A DNA stretch of 47,176 bases from Burkholderiales bacterium. Lineage in GTDB: Bacteria > Pseudomonadota > Gammaproteobacteria > Burkholderiales > Casimicrobiaceae. The notes beneath the pieces are model-generated. The model was not told where the DNA came from. It saw nothing but the letters and a program-made list of their open reading frames with translations, and did no database searches. This document shows positions 28,363-36,381 of this stretch, piece after piece; position 1 is the stretch's first letter, and every line of letters begins with the position of its first letter. The position numbers and the translations under genes are program-made. Location: NCBI GenBank assembly GCA_020851255.1, contig JADZDA010000167.1, positions 1-47,176 of the forward strand, written 5' to 3'.

Positions 28363-30192
28363 ATGAGCGACGCTCCCACGCCGCGACCGCCGCGACCGGT
28401 CGCGGCCCGCGACGCCGGCGCGCCGGTCGCATCGAATTTCCTGCGCGCGATCATCGCCGAGGACAACCGGACCGGGCGGTACGACGGCCGCGTCGTCACG
28501 CGGTTTCCCCCGGAGCCCAACGGCTATCTTCATTACGGGCACGCGAAGTCGATCATCCTGAATTTCGGGCTGGCCGCGGAGAACGGCGGCCGCTGCCACC
28601 TGCGCTTCGACGACACCAACCCGCTCAAGGAGGACGTCGAGTTCGAGGACGCGATCGCCGCATCGGTGCGCTGGCTGGGATACGACTGGGGCGCGCACCG
28701 CCACCACGCGTCCGACTACTACGACGATCTCTACCGGTTCGCCGAGTGGTTCGTCGCGCAGGGGCTCGCCTACGTCGACAGCCAGTCGGCGTCCGACCTG
28801 CGCGCCTCGCGCGGGACGCTGACCGAACCGGGTCGCGAGAGTCCGCACCGATCGCGCCCGGTCGCCGAGAACCTCGACCTGCTCCGGCGGATGAAGGCCG
28901 GCGAGTTTCCCGACGGCGCGCATGTGCTGCGCCTGCGGATCGACATGGCGAGCCCGAACGTCAACCTGCGCGATCCGGCGATCTACCGGATCCGGCACGC
29001 GTCGCACCACCGGACCGGCGACCGCTGGTGCGTCTACCCGCTCTACGACTACACGCACTGCATCAGCGACGCGCTGGAGCGGATCACGCACTCGATCTGC
29101 ACGCTCGAGTTCCAGGACCACCGGCCGCTGTACGACTGGGTGATCGGGAAACTCGCCGACGGCGGCATGCTCGAACGGCCGCTGCCGCGCCAGTACGAGT
29201 TCGCCCGGCTCAACCTCACCTATGTCGTGCTGTCGAAGCGCAGGCTGATCCAGATGGTCGACGGCGGGCACGTCGACGGCTGGGACGATCCGCGGATGCC
29301 CACGCTCGTGGGTGCGCGCCGACGCGGCTACACGCCGGAAGGCTTCCGGCTGTTCGCCGAGCGCATCGGCGTGTCGAAGTCCGATTCCTGGATCGACATG
29401 AGCGTGCTCGAGGACGCGATGCGCGACGATCTCAACGCGAGCGCGCAGCGCCGGATCGCCGTCCTCGATCCGATCCGCCTCGTCATCGAGAACTTCGACG
29501 CGGGACGTGTCGAGGCCTGCCGGCTGCCGAACCACCCGCAGAAACCCGAGCTAGGGACGCGCGAGCTCGCGCTCGGACGCGAGTTGTGGATCGAGCGCGA
29601 CGATTTCGCCGAGCAGCCGCCCAAGGGTTACTTCCGGCTCGCCCCGGGCGCCGAGGTCCGGCTGCGGTACGGCTACGTCGTCCGCTGCACCGGCTACGAC
29701 AAGGACCCGGACGGCCGCGTCACGGCGGTCCGCTGCACGCTGGACGAGACGACCCGCAGCGGCACGCCCGGCGCCGAGGCGCGCAAGGTCAAGGGCAACA
29801 TCCACTGGCTGCCGGTCGACGGCGCGGTCGAGGCGGAGATCCGGCTCTACGACCGGCTGTTCCGCGTCCCGTTTCCCGGCGCACGCGATCCCTGGGGAGG
29901 TCGGGGCGGGACTGCGGCCGACGCTGCGGCCCCGGCGGCGGCTGTCCCCGGCGGCGACGACGACGCCGAGGGCGCCGAGCGCGATTTCCTCGACGACCTC
30001 AATCCGGACTCCAAGCGCGTGATCCGCGCCCGGATCGAGCCCGCCCTCGCGCACGCGGCGCGGGAGGAGCGCTTCCAGTTCGAGCGTCACGGCTACTTCG
30101 TCGCCGACCTGGCCGACCACGGTCCGGGGCGGCCGGTGTTCAACCGGGCGGTCACGCTCAAGGACTCCTGGGGCCGCGGGAGCGGCGGATAG
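28363..30192 (+). CDS. glnS: Glutaminyl-tRNA synthetase with Gly/Ala-rich insertion
   Basis: Charges tRNA-Gln with glutamine. It has 609 residues, longer than the roughly 555 of E. coli. Class I signatures are RFPPEPNGYLHYGHAKS (HIGH-type HYGH at 57-60), RFDDTNPLKED and VLSKR at 289-293 (the KMSKS loop). The catalytic body and anticodon-binding barrels are intact through KGNIHWLP. In the C-terminal barrel, between PFPGA and RDFLDDLNPDS (about residues 507-539), lies a roughly 30-residue insertion rich in Gly, Ala and Asp. Homologues go almost directly from the PGA-like turn to the FLxxLNP motif. The insertion is in frame and ends in normal sequence, so the gene should be functional. Confidence 0.96.
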   Translation: MSDAPTPRPPRPVAARDAGAPVASNFLRAIIAEDNRTGRYDGRVVTRFPPEPNGYLHYGHAKSIILNFGLAAENGGRCHLRFDDTNPLKEDVEFEDAIAASVRWLGYDWGAHRHHASDYYDDLYRFAEWFVAQGLAYVDSQSASDLRASRGTLTEPGRESPHRSRPVAENLDLLRRMKAGEFPDGAHVLRLRIDMASPNVNLRDPAIYRIRHASHHRTGDRWCVYPLYDYTHCISDALERITHSICTLEFQDHRPLYDWVIGKLADGGMLERPLPRQYEFARLNLTYVVLSKRRLIQMVDGGHVDGWDDPRMPTLVGARRRGYTPEGFRLFAERIGVSKSDSWIDMSVLEDAMRDDLNASAQRRIAVLDPIRLVIENFDAGRVEACRLPNHPQKPELGTRELALGRELWIERDDFAEQPPKGYFRLAPGAEVRLRYGYVVRCTGYDKDPDGRVTAVRCTLDETTRSGTPGAEARKVKGNIHWLPVDGAVEAEIRLYDRLFRVPFPGARDPWGGRGGTAADAAAPAAAVPGGDDDAEGAERDFLDDLNPDSKRVIRARIEPALAHAAREERFQFERHGYFVADLADHGPGRPVFNRAVTLKDSWGRGSGG

Positions 30193-30390
30193 CCCGGGCG
30201 CGGGTAGACGCCGGCAAGGAGCCGCCCGGATCGCCGTCCGGCCCGCCGGTCGCGCCCGGTCGCCGTTCATCCCCCCACGAGGAACGCGGCTGGCGCCTCG
30301 GCGTCCAACCCGCGGCAGACGATTCGCCGGGACGGGTGCTCGCGGCCACGGTCGTCCCTCCGCAGACGTGCACGATGGCGAGATAGGTTC

Positions 30391-30396
30391 TAGACT
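30391..30396 (+). promoter_or_regulatory. Candidate -10 box of htpX
   Basis: TAGACT in the sequence TTCTAGACT, 60 bases before the htpX ATG. It shares the CTAGA(A/C)T core with three other genes in the window. No clear -35. Confidence 0.3.
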
Positions 30397-30455
30397 TCGC
30401 CGGCCGCGCCCCCATCTTCCAGGCCACGCCCTCATTCCCCCGACCCCCGACCGAC

Positions 30456-31331
30456 ATGAAGCGCATCGTCCTCTTCCTGGCCACCAACCTCGCGGTGATC
30501 GTCGTCCTGTCGATCGTGCTGAAGCTCTTCGGCCTCGACCGCGCCGCGTCGATGCAGACCGGCATGAGCTACGGCGGGCTGCTCGCGTTCTCCGCCGTCG
30601 TCGGCTTCACCGGCGCGATCATCTCCCTGCTGCTGAGCAAGCCGATGGCGAAATGGTCGACCGGCGCGCAGGTGATCGCGACGCCGCAGAACCAGGCCGA
30701 GGCCTGGCTGGTCGAGACCGTGCGCAGGCTCGCGACCAAGGCGGGCATCGGGATGCCGGAGGTCGCGATCTACGAGGGCGAGCCCAACGCCTTCGCCACC
30801 GGCGCGTTCCGGAACTCCGCCCTCGTCGCCGTGTCGACGGGGCTCCTGCAGTCGATGAACAAGGAGGAGGTCGAGGCGGTGCTCGGCCACGAGGTCGCGC
30901 ACGTCGCCAACGGCGACATGGTGACGCTCACGCTCATCCAGGGCGTCGTCAACACGTTCGTCATCTTCCTCGCGCGCGTGGTCGGCTCGATCGTCGACAA
31001 GGCCGTCTTCCGAAGCGAGCGCGGCACCGGTCCGGGCTATTTCATCTCGGTCATGGTGCTGGAGATCGTGTTCGGGATCCTGGCGTCGATCATCGTCGCG
31101 TGGTTCTCGCGGCAGCGCGAATTCCGGGCCGACGCCGGTGCCGCGGACTACATCGGCACGCCGACGCCGATGGTCAACGCGCTGAAGCGCCTGGGCGGGC
31201 TCGCGCCCGGCGAACTGCCCAAGGCGATGCAGGCGTTCGGCATCACGGAGAAGTCGGGCATCATGGCGCTGTTCTCGACGCACACGCCGATCGAACAGCG
31301 GATCGCCGCGCTGCAGTCCGCCGGCCGCTGA
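30456..31331 (+). CDS. htpX: Membrane-bound zinc protease HtpX
   Basis: An inner-membrane M48 metalloprotease that cleaves damaged or misassembled membrane proteins alongside FtsH, often stress-induced. It has 291 residues (E. coli 293). Two N-terminal helices (about 4-22 and 37-58) are followed by the cytosolic protease domain with [10 protein letters not shown], the HEVAH zinc motif at 145-149, two further helices and the third zinc ligand region [14 protein letters not shown]. The C-terminus [13 protein letters not shown] is typical. It is followed after 44 bases by a glutathione-transferase gene. Confidence 0.97.
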   Translation: MKRIVLFLATNLAVIVVLSIVLKLFGLDRAASMQTGMSYGGLLAFSAVVGFTGAIISLLLSKPMAKWSTGAQVIATPQNQAEAWLVETVRRLATKAGIGMPEVAIYEGEPNAFATGAFRNSALVAVSTGLLQSMNKEEVEAVLGHEVAHVANGDMVTLTLIQGVVNTFVIFLARVVGSIVDKAVFRSERGTGPGYFISVMVLEIVFGILASIIVAWFSRQREFRADAGAADYIGTPTPMVNALKRLGGLAPGELPKAMQAFGITEKSGIMALFSTHTPIEQRIAALQSAGR

Positions 31332-31375
31332 CCCGGCGACCGCGAAACCCGGGGCGCGCCCCGCACGAGCCCCGC

Positions 31376-32002
31376 TTGATCGAACTGCACACCGCGCAGA
31401 CGTCCAACGGCCAGCGCGTGGCCGTGATGCTCGAGGAGTGCGGGCTCGCGTATCGGGTGCGCAGCTACGCGCTGATGAAGGGCGAGCACCGGACACCCGA
31501 GTTCCGCGCGATCACGCCGGCCGGGCGGATCCCGGTCATCGTCGACGACGACGGACCGGGCGGCCAGCCGGTCACGCTGACGCAATCGGCGGCGATCCTC
31601 GTCTACCTCGCGCAGAAGGCGGGCCGCTTCCTGCCGTCCGAACCGCTCGCGCGGACGCGTGCGTTCGAGTGGCTCTTCCTCGCGATGACCGACGTCGTCC
31701 CGTCGTCGTCGTCGATGTTCTACGACGCGGTGCTCGTGCCCGACAAGTCCGAGGCGAACGTGGCGTGGCACGAGGCGCGGCTGGTCGACTGGCTGCGCCT
31801 CGCGGACGCGAGGCTCGCCGACCGCGAATGGCTGGCCGACGAACTCTCCATCGCCGACTTCGCGCTCTACCCGGTCACCGTCGTGCGCAGGTCGTCCATC
31901 GAGCGGATCGGCGGGCTGCCGCGGCTCGAACGCTGGCAGCGGGCGCTCGCGGCCCGCCCCGGGGTCGCCCGGGGAATGGCCGCGGCGGAGCCGGATCGAT
32001 AG
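31376..32002 (+). CDS. Glutathione S-transferase family protein
   Basis: A 208-residue cytosolic protein with an N-terminal thioredoxin-fold GST domain. This has IELHTAQTSNGQRVAVMLEECGLAY, the cis-Pro motif GRIPVIVDDDG and the glutathione-binding LTQSAAILVYLAQK. A helical C-terminal domain follows, with the N-capping motif LSIADFALYPV. Best fit is the Nu/YfcG-like bacterial GST group, which often works as a disulfide-bond reductase. The start is TTG at 31376, because no ATG or GTG gives a complete first strand. It follows htpX closely and may be co-transcribed. Confidence 0.88.
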   Translation: MIELHTAQTSNGQRVAVMLEECGLAYRVRSYALMKGEHRTPEFRAITPAGRIPVIVDDDGPGGQPVTLTQSAAILVYLAQKAGRFLPSEPLARTRAFEWLFLAMTDVVPSSSSMFYDAVLVPDKSEANVAWHEARLVDWLRLADARLADREWLADELSIADFALYPVTVVRRSSIERIGGLPRLERWQRALAARPGVARGMAAAEPDR

Positions 32003-32091
32003 CGTCCCCGATCGCCGCAGTCCCATGCATCCGATCGCTGCCGCAGCGCGTAGAGGGGGGGCGGTGCTTGTGGCGATGCCTGGGAGGATGC

Positions 32092-32766
32092 ATGGGGATG
32101 AGCGAGGCGATGGCGGCGCCGTGGCCGACGGCCGGGCGGCCCGTGGTTGAAGCGCGAGCGGTCGCACCGGGCCGGCTGCCGGCCCGCGATCCGGGGTCCG
32201 CCGATCCCGGCGCGGCGCTCGCCGGGCTGGTCCGGCGGATGGTCGATCACGACGAATCGGCGCTCTCGGCGTTCTACGACGCTACGATCGCGCGCGCTTA
32301 CGGCCTCGCGCTGAGGATCGTGCGCAACGCGGCGCTCGCCGAGGAGGTCGTCGCGGACGCGTACCACCAGGCCTGGCGCGAGGCCGCGCGCTTCGACTCG
32401 GCGCGGGGGAATCCGCTCGCGTGGATGCTCGTCATCTGCCGCACGCGGGCGCTGGACGCGCTGCGCGCCCGCGACCCCGCGATCGCGCACGAGGATCCGG
32501 CTTCGTTGGTCGGGGAGGCCGAGTCGTCGGGCGACGGCGATCCGATGGGCCTGGTCGCGGCCGGGCAGGCGTCGGCGGCGGTCCACCGGGCGCTCGCGAA
32601 ACTCTCGGCCGTGCAGCGCCAGATGGTCGCGCTCGCGTTCTATCGCGGCCTGACCCACCAGGAGATCGCCGCGCAGACCCACCAGCCGCTGGGCACGGTC
32701 AAGAGCCAGATCCGACGGGCGCTCGCGGCGATGCGCACCGAGCTGGAGACGAAGGAGCAGGCATGA
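32092..32766 (+). CDS. ECF-type RNA polymerase sigma factor
   Basis: A 224-residue alternative sigma factor. Sigma region 2 is LVRRMVDHDESALSAFYDATIARAYGLALRIVRNAALAEEVVADAYHQAWREAARFD with the PLAWMLVICRTRALDALR end. Region 4 is KLSAVQRQMVALAFYRGLTHQEIAAQTHQPLGTVKSQIRRAL. A GGAGG lies four bases before ATG 32092 and ten before ATG 32098, so either could be used. The first 45 residues are disordered. Its stop codon overlaps the ATG of the following cupin gene (ATGA), the usual arrangement of a sigma/anti-sigma pair. It is related to RpoE of the RpoE-ChrR type. The target promoter is unknown. Confidence 0.93.
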   Translation: MGMSEAMAAPWPTAGRPVVEARAVAPGRLPARDPGSADPGAALAGLVRRMVDHDESALSAFYDATIARAYGLALRIVRNAALAEEVVADAYHQAWREAARFDSARGNPLAWMLVICRTRALDALRARDPAIAHEDPASLVGEAESSGDGDPMGLVAAGQASAAVHRALAKLSAVQRQMVALAFYRGLTHQEIAAQTHQPLGTVKSQIRRALAAMRTELETKEQA

Positions 32767-33224
32767 AGAACCGCGGGAATCAGCAGGCGCAGGCGCTCAC
32801 CGGCGAGATCGTCGAGGCGCTCGCGCTGGCGGTGCCGCCGGCCTCGCCGCGCGATCCGGCGGCGCTGCGCGACCGGGTGCTCGCGCGGGCGCGCGCGGAC
32901 CGCGCGCGCTTCGTCACCGTCCGCACGAGCGACGGCCATTGGCGGATGCTCGCGCCGGGGGTCGCCATGAAGATGCTCCACGACGACGGCGCGATGCAGT
33001 CGTTCCTGCTCAGGCTCGACGCCGGCGCGTCGCTGCCGGCGCACGACCACGCGGTCGACGAGCTGTGTGTCGTGCTCGAAGGTTCGGTGCGGCTGGGCGA
33101 CATCGAGGTGTCGCGTGGCGACTACCATCTCGCGGTCGCGGGCAGTCGTCACGGACGCGTCGTGAGCCCCGAAGGAGCGGTTCTCTTCCTGCGGACCCGG
33201 AGCGACGAGCACGCGACCCGGTAG
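32763..33224 (+). CDS. ChrR-like cupin protein, putative anti-sigma partner
   Basis: A 153-residue protein coupled to the sigma gene by a four-base overlap. The C-terminal half (about 60-145) is a cupin barrel with likely metal ligands His94, His96, Glu100 and His130 (LPAHDHAVDELCVVLEG, GSRHGRV). Before it is the linker PAALRDRVLARARADRARF, a phrase common in anti-sigma proteins. In ChrR the sensor cupin is joined to an N-terminal zinc anti-sigma domain with an H-C-C motif. Here the first 30 residues have no cysteine or histidine, so that domain is missing or reduced. A regulator of the sigma factor is likely from context; binding itself is not shown. Confidence 0.8.
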   Translation: MKNRGNQQAQALTGEIVEALALAVPPASPRDPAALRDRVLARARADRARFVTVRTSDGHWRMLAPGVAMKMLHDDGAMQSFLLRLDAGASLPAHDHAVDELCVVLEGSVRLGDIEVSRGDYHLAVAGSRHGRVVSPEGAVLFLRTRSDEHATR

Positions 33225-33269
33225 CCGGCGCGCCTGCACGGCCCGGGCGGGCTGCGCCCCCTCCGCGGG

Positions 33270-33275
33270 CATAAT
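33270..33275 (+). promoter_or_regulatory. Candidate -10 box of the Ala/Pro-rich secreted protein gene
   Basis: CATAAT lies 58 bases before the start codon, giving a leader of roughly 50 nt. No clear -35. The gene just upstream has ended, so an independent promoter is plausible. Confidence 0.35.
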
Positions 33276-33332
33276 GCGGAACTCGCGACCCCGGCGAGGG
33301 GTCCATCGGACGTTACGTCAACGGAGTTCCGC

Positions 33333-33905
33333 ATGAATTCGCCCCTGCGGCTCGGCGCTCTCGCCGTCGCCACTTTCTTCGCGGCCACGGCCGCGTTCGC
33401 GCAGTCCGCTGCGCACGCGCCGGCGCCTGCCCCGGCAACTTCCCAGGCACCCGCCCCGGCTCCGTCGGCGACGCCGGCACCCGCGCCGGAACCGGCGAAA
33501 TCCGGTGCTGCCGCGCCGTCGCAAACGCCACCGGGTGCCGGAAAGGCGTCGGCCGGAGGCGCTGCCACGCGCTCGGGCGGCATGCCCGGCGGCCTCAAGA
33601 TGCCCTCGTCGACGGAGGGCAAGACCGGTGCCGCGGGAAGTCGCCCGCAGGACGGTCGTCCCCGGAAGGATCCGTCCAAGCGGGTCAACCTCCAGTCGGT
33701 CTACGCCGAGGTGATGACCGACGCGGAGAAGACGGCCTTCCGCGCCAAGGTGCGCAAGGTGAAGACCTACGACGAGTGCAAGACGCTGATGGAGGCGACC
33801 CACCAGACGATGGAACCGCGTGCCAAGTCACAGGGCAAGGCACTGTCCCAGACGCCGACCGAAGCCTGCGACAAGGCGAAGGAACGCGGCCGCGTCACCG
33901 GCTAG
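33333..33905 (+). CDS. Secreted Ala/Pro-rich protein of unknown function
   Basis: A 190-residue exported protein. A clear signal peptide (residues 1-23, LAVATFFAATAAFAQ with cleavage after AFA) is followed by a low-complexity Ala/Pro/Ser linker to about residue 110. A small, charged C-terminal domain follows: VNLQSVYAEVMTDAEKTAFRAKVRKVKTYDECKTLMEATHQTMEPRAKSQG. It contains two cysteines about 30 residues apart (DEC and EAC) that could form a disulfide in the periplasm. Upstream is GGAG about eight bases before the ATG. I do not recognise the family. The helical C-terminal domain resembles small periplasmic proteins annotated only as hypothetical in betaproteobacteria. Confidence 0.8.
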   Translation: MNSPLRLGALAVATFFAATAAFAQSAAHAPAPAPATSQAPAPAPSATPAPAPEPAKSGAAAPSQTPPGAGKASAGGAATRSGGMPGGLKMPSSTEGKTGAAGSRPQDGRPRKDPSKRVNLQSVYAEVMTDAEKTAFRAKVRKVKTYDECKTLMEATHQTMEPRAKSQGKALSQTPTEACDKAKERGRVTG

Positions 33906-33995
33906 CCCCGGGTCGCGCGCCGGCCGGACACCGGACCGGGCCGCGTTGCGGCCCCGGCCGCACGACCGACGCGGGGGATCCCGCGGCCGCCGTGT

Positions 33996-34574
33996 CTACT
34001 GCGCGTCGCGGACGAGCGTGCCCGCCGCGCGCCGGCGCTCGCGCTCCGCGTCGAGCTCCGCGTCGGTCCTGTAATGGGGAACCTTGAACGTGTAACGCTT
34101 CGCGTTCTGGATCCGTGACGGAACGTCCCTCGTCTCGTTCACCCAGTAATCGTCGCCGAGCTTCACGTTCGTCGCGGCGTCCATGATCCAGTTCTTCTTC
34201 GTGCGCTCGCCACCGTACAGGTAGAGGCGGTTCCCGTAAACGTAGAAGACCTCGGCGCCGATGGTCGACTTGAGCGCGTACGGCGCGCCGCTCGCGCAGA
34301 AGCCGCCGTACGCGGGTTCGTAGCGGGCGGGATCGCGGAGGAACTCCGCGCGGTTCGCTTCCGACGCGAACCGGTAGGTGACACCGTCGCGTTCCGCCTT
34401 GATCGCCGGGGAACCCTTCACCGGACGCTTGTCGGTGAAGTAGGCGACCGGGTCGTTGCCCGTGAGCATCAGCGCTCGGTCCTCGCCGTCGGCGATGGTG
34501 TTGCGCAGCGTGCCGCAGCCGGCGAGGAGAGCGGCGGTCGCGGTCAGCACGAGCAGGGTGGCGGTACGTCGCAT
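33996..34574 (-). CDS. YHS-domain lipoprotein
   Basis: A 192-residue lipoprotein. The ATG at 34574 gives MRRTATLLVLTATAALLAGC with lipobox Cys20; further upstream codons are not coding-like. The body starts with a YHS-type domain (LMLTGNDPVAYFTDKRPVKGSPAI, then VTYRFASEANRAEFLRDPARYEPAYGGFCA). Such domains are linked to metal-handling proteins. After that comes an aromatic-rich part (VFYVYGNRLYLYGGERTKKNWIMD) and a charged C-terminal helix. It is transcribed alone, upstream of nothing obvious on the same strand. The function is unknown; a role in periplasmic metal or quinone handling would be a guess. Confidence 0.85.
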   Translation of the reverse strand: MRRTATLLVLTATAALLAGCGTLRNTIADGEDRALMLTGNDPVAYFTDKRPVKGSPAIKAERDGVTYRFASEANRAEFLRDPARYEPAYGGFCASGAPYALKSTIGAEVFYVYGNRLYLYGGERTKKNWIMDAATNVKLGDDYWVNETRDVPSRIQNAKRYTFKVPHYRTDAELDAERERRRAAGTLVRDAQ

Positions 34575-34798
34575 CGCAGTGTCTCCGGATTGTCGAAGCC
34601 GCCGGGGGGCGGCGCGTTGGCGGCCCGGTTCCCTACGGCGGGCGCCCGTCCGCGGATGCAGCCGGGACGACGCCGGCCTCGAGAACGCGGGAACCGCGGC
34701 GAGATGCGAAACGGCCGACGGGCACGGGATCACCATGCGCGCCGGCCGTCGTTCGGGCGTGTCGCGCATCGGCGACGCACCCGGGCGGGACGAACGTC

Positions 34799-35206
34799 CT
34801 ACTTCAAGTGGCTCGAGATGAGCTTGGTCATCTCGAACATCGACACCTGCGCCTTCTTGAAGATCTCCTTCAGCTTGGCGTCGGCGTTGATCATCCGCTT
34901 GTTGACGGCGTCCTGGAGCTTGTTCTTCTTGATGTAGTCCCAGACCTTCTTGGTGACTTCGGTGCGCGGCAGCGGCCGGTCACCGATGACCGCGGCGAGC
35001 GCCGACGACGGCGTCATCGCCTTCATGAACGCGGCATTCGGCTTGCGCTTCGCGCCGGCCTTCTTGGCGACCTTCTTGGCCGGGGCCTTCTTGGCGGGAG
35101 CCTTCTTGGCCGGAGCCTTCTTGGCGGCGGGCTTCTTCGCGGCGGGCTTCTTCGCGGCGGGCTTCTTCGCGGCGGGCTTCTTGGCAGCTTTCTTGGCAGT
35201 AGCCAT
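34799..35206 (-). CDS. SWIB-domain protein with histone-H1-like lysine tail
   Basis: A 135-residue nucleoid-type protein. Residues 1-57 are an AlgP/histone-H1-like tail made of tandem AAKKP and APAKK units, expected to bind DNA. Residues about 60-135 are a SWIB/MDM2 domain: LAAVIGDRPLPRTEVTKKVWDYIKKNKLQDAVNKRMINADAKLKEIF, ending in MTKLISSHLK. Tail-plus-SWIB proteins are known from betaproteobacteria and chlamydiae, where they are thought to act in chromatin-like compaction. The tail is encoded by direct repeats, so its length could vary. Upstream are a good -10 box and a near-perfect 17-bp palindrome. Confidence 0.95.
   Translation of the reverse strand: MATAKKAAKKPAAKKPAAKKPAAKKPAAKKAPAKKAPAKKAPAKKVAKKAGAKRKPNAAFMKAMTPSSALAAVIGDRPLPRTEVTKKVWDYIKKNKLQDAVNKRMINADAKLKEIFKKAQVSMFEMTKLISSHLK
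35050..35195 (-). repeat. Direct repeats coding the lysine-rich tail
   Basis: Tandem 15-bp units, for example GCGGCGGGCTTCTTC on the plus strand repeated from about 35125 to 35177, and a related GCC-TTC-TTG unit at about 35057-35125. Each encodes one five-residue Lys/Ala/Pro unit. Confidence 0.85.
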
Positions 35207-35299
35207 GGTTCTCCTTCCTGTCGTTCGGGGGCGAGCGGTCTTGGCCGATCACTCTGAAGCGGACCCTCCTGTCATGGGTGTCCCGCTCCATCGGCGGCG

Positions 35300-35305
35300 A
35301 CTATA
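35300..35305 (-). promoter_or_regulatory. -10 box of the SWIB gene
   Basis: The minus strand reads TATAGT about 95 bases before the SWIB ATG, giving a leader of about 87 nt. The -35 region (around TTGCGC) is weak and adjoins the palindrome at 35326-35342. Confidence 0.45.
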
Positions 35306-35325
35306 CCGCATTTTCGCTGGGCGCA

Positions 35326-35342
35326 AGAGGGAATTTCCCTCT
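35326..35342. promoter_or_regulatory. 17-bp near-perfect palindrome upstream of the SWIB gene
   Basis: AGAGGGAA-T-TTCCCTCT: two 8-bp arms around one base, in the -35 region of the SWIB promoter. The form suggests an operator for a dimeric regulator. It has no T-tract on the strand needed for a terminator. Confidence 0.5.
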
Positions 35343-35637
35343 GAAAACGCGCGCGTTGCGTCCCCGATACAAGAGGTACTCGCAGGGCCGGCGCCCCGGG
35401 CGCCGCGCACGGAGGCCGCGCTCCGCCGCGCGAGCGCGATCCGGTCGGCCCCGACGCGCGCGACGTCCGTCCTCCGCGTCGGGCGGCCGGGCATGCGGGC
35501 TTCCTGCATCCGCGGCACGTTGCACTCGAGCGATCCCCGCGTCGCGTCGGGGCCTCCCCGAGTGATCGCTGCGCTCGATCGCTCGCGCCGCCGCGCGCAC
35601 GGGGTTGCCGCGTGCGGCGGCCGCAGCGACGCCCGGT

Positions 35638-35645
35638 GCTAGAAT
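35638..35645 (+). promoter_or_regulatory. Candidate extended -10 element of pdxH
   Basis: GCTAGAAT preceded by T (TGCTAGAAT, so a TGn extension) ends 34 bases before the ATG, giving a leader of about 28 nt. The -35 region is not recognisable. Confidence 0.45.
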
Positions 35646-35679
35646 CACCCAGCGGTCGACGACGGCCGCCCCTGCCGTC

Positions 35680-36321
35680 ATGGACCTCGCGAGCCTTCGA
35701 AACGACTACATGCGCGCGTCGCTCGACGTCGCGGATGTCGATCCCGATCCGTTCCGCCAGTTCGCCCGCTGGTTCGACGACGCCTACGCGTCGAAGGTCC
35801 CCGAGGTCAATGCGATGACGCTCGCCACCGCAGACGCGGACGGCCGCCCGTCCGCCCGCATCGTCCTGCTGAAGGGCGTCGACGCGCGAGGTTTCGTGTT
35901 CTACACCAACCTGCGCTCCCGCAAGGGCCGCGAGATCGAGGCCCGGCCCCGCGCCGCGCTGCTCTTCTTCTGGCCGGAGCTCGAGCGGCAGGTCCGCATC
36001 GAAGGCGACGCCGAGCATCTGTCCGACGCCGAGTGCGACGCCTACTTCGCCGGGCGCCCGCGCCTGTCGCGCGTGGGCGCCTGGGCGTCGCCGCAGAGCG
36101 AGCCGATTCCCGATCGCGCCTGGCTCGAACGGTCCTTCGAGGACGCCGACCGCCGTTATCTCGCCGGCGGCGACGCGGTCCCGCGACCCGCGCACTGGGG
36201 CGGCGTGCGCGTCGTGCCGGACGCGTTCGAATTCTGGCAGGGGCGCGTTTCGCGCCTGCACGATCGGGTCGCCTACCGCCGCGACCCGACCGCCTGGGCG
36301 CTTTCCCGGCTCGCTCCGTGA
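35680..36321 (+). CDS. pdxH: Pyridoxine/pyridoxamine 5'-phosphate oxidase
   Basis: An FMN enzyme that makes pyridoxal 5'-phosphate, the active vitamin B6, from the pyridoxine or pyridoxamine phosphates. It has 213 residues from the ATG at 35680 (E. coli 218), starting [21 protein letters not shown]. Key blocks are present: [91 protein letters not shown] and the C-terminal [24 protein letters not shown] with PLP- and FMN-binding residues. It is expressed from its own promoter and followed by an MFS gene. Confidence 0.97.
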   Translation: MDLASLRNDYMRASLDVADVDPDPFRQFARWFDDAYASKVPEVNAMTLATADADGRPSARIVLLKGVDARGFVFYTNLRSRKGREIEARPRAALLFFWPELERQVRIEGDAEHLSDAECDAYFAGRPRLSRVGAWASPQSEPIPDRAWLERSFEDADRRYLAGGDAVPRPAHWGGVRVVPDAFEFWQGRVSRLHDRVAYRRDPTAWALSRLAP

Positions 36322-36381
36322 GGCGGCCGCGCGTGCCGGGTGGCGCGCCGCGCGGTGACGCCCGCGATTGATCGGGCCCGG

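Larger units (their letters stand above)
35207..35679. other. 473-base intergenic region between the SWIB gene and pdxH
   Basis: No convincing gene is seen here; open frames on both strands have the composition of random GC-rich DNA. It holds the SWIB promoter and palindrome at the left. In the middle is a nested hairpin region (35523-35564: outer arms CACTCG/CGAGTG, inner CCCCG/CGGGG). The pdxH -10 box is at the right. Confidence 0.55.

Noticed and set aside
27992-28366. A 124-codon plus-strand frame whose stop overlaps the glnS start (ATGA).
   Set aside because: Poor codon bias, no domain, and it covers the divergent promoter region. The overlap looks accidental.
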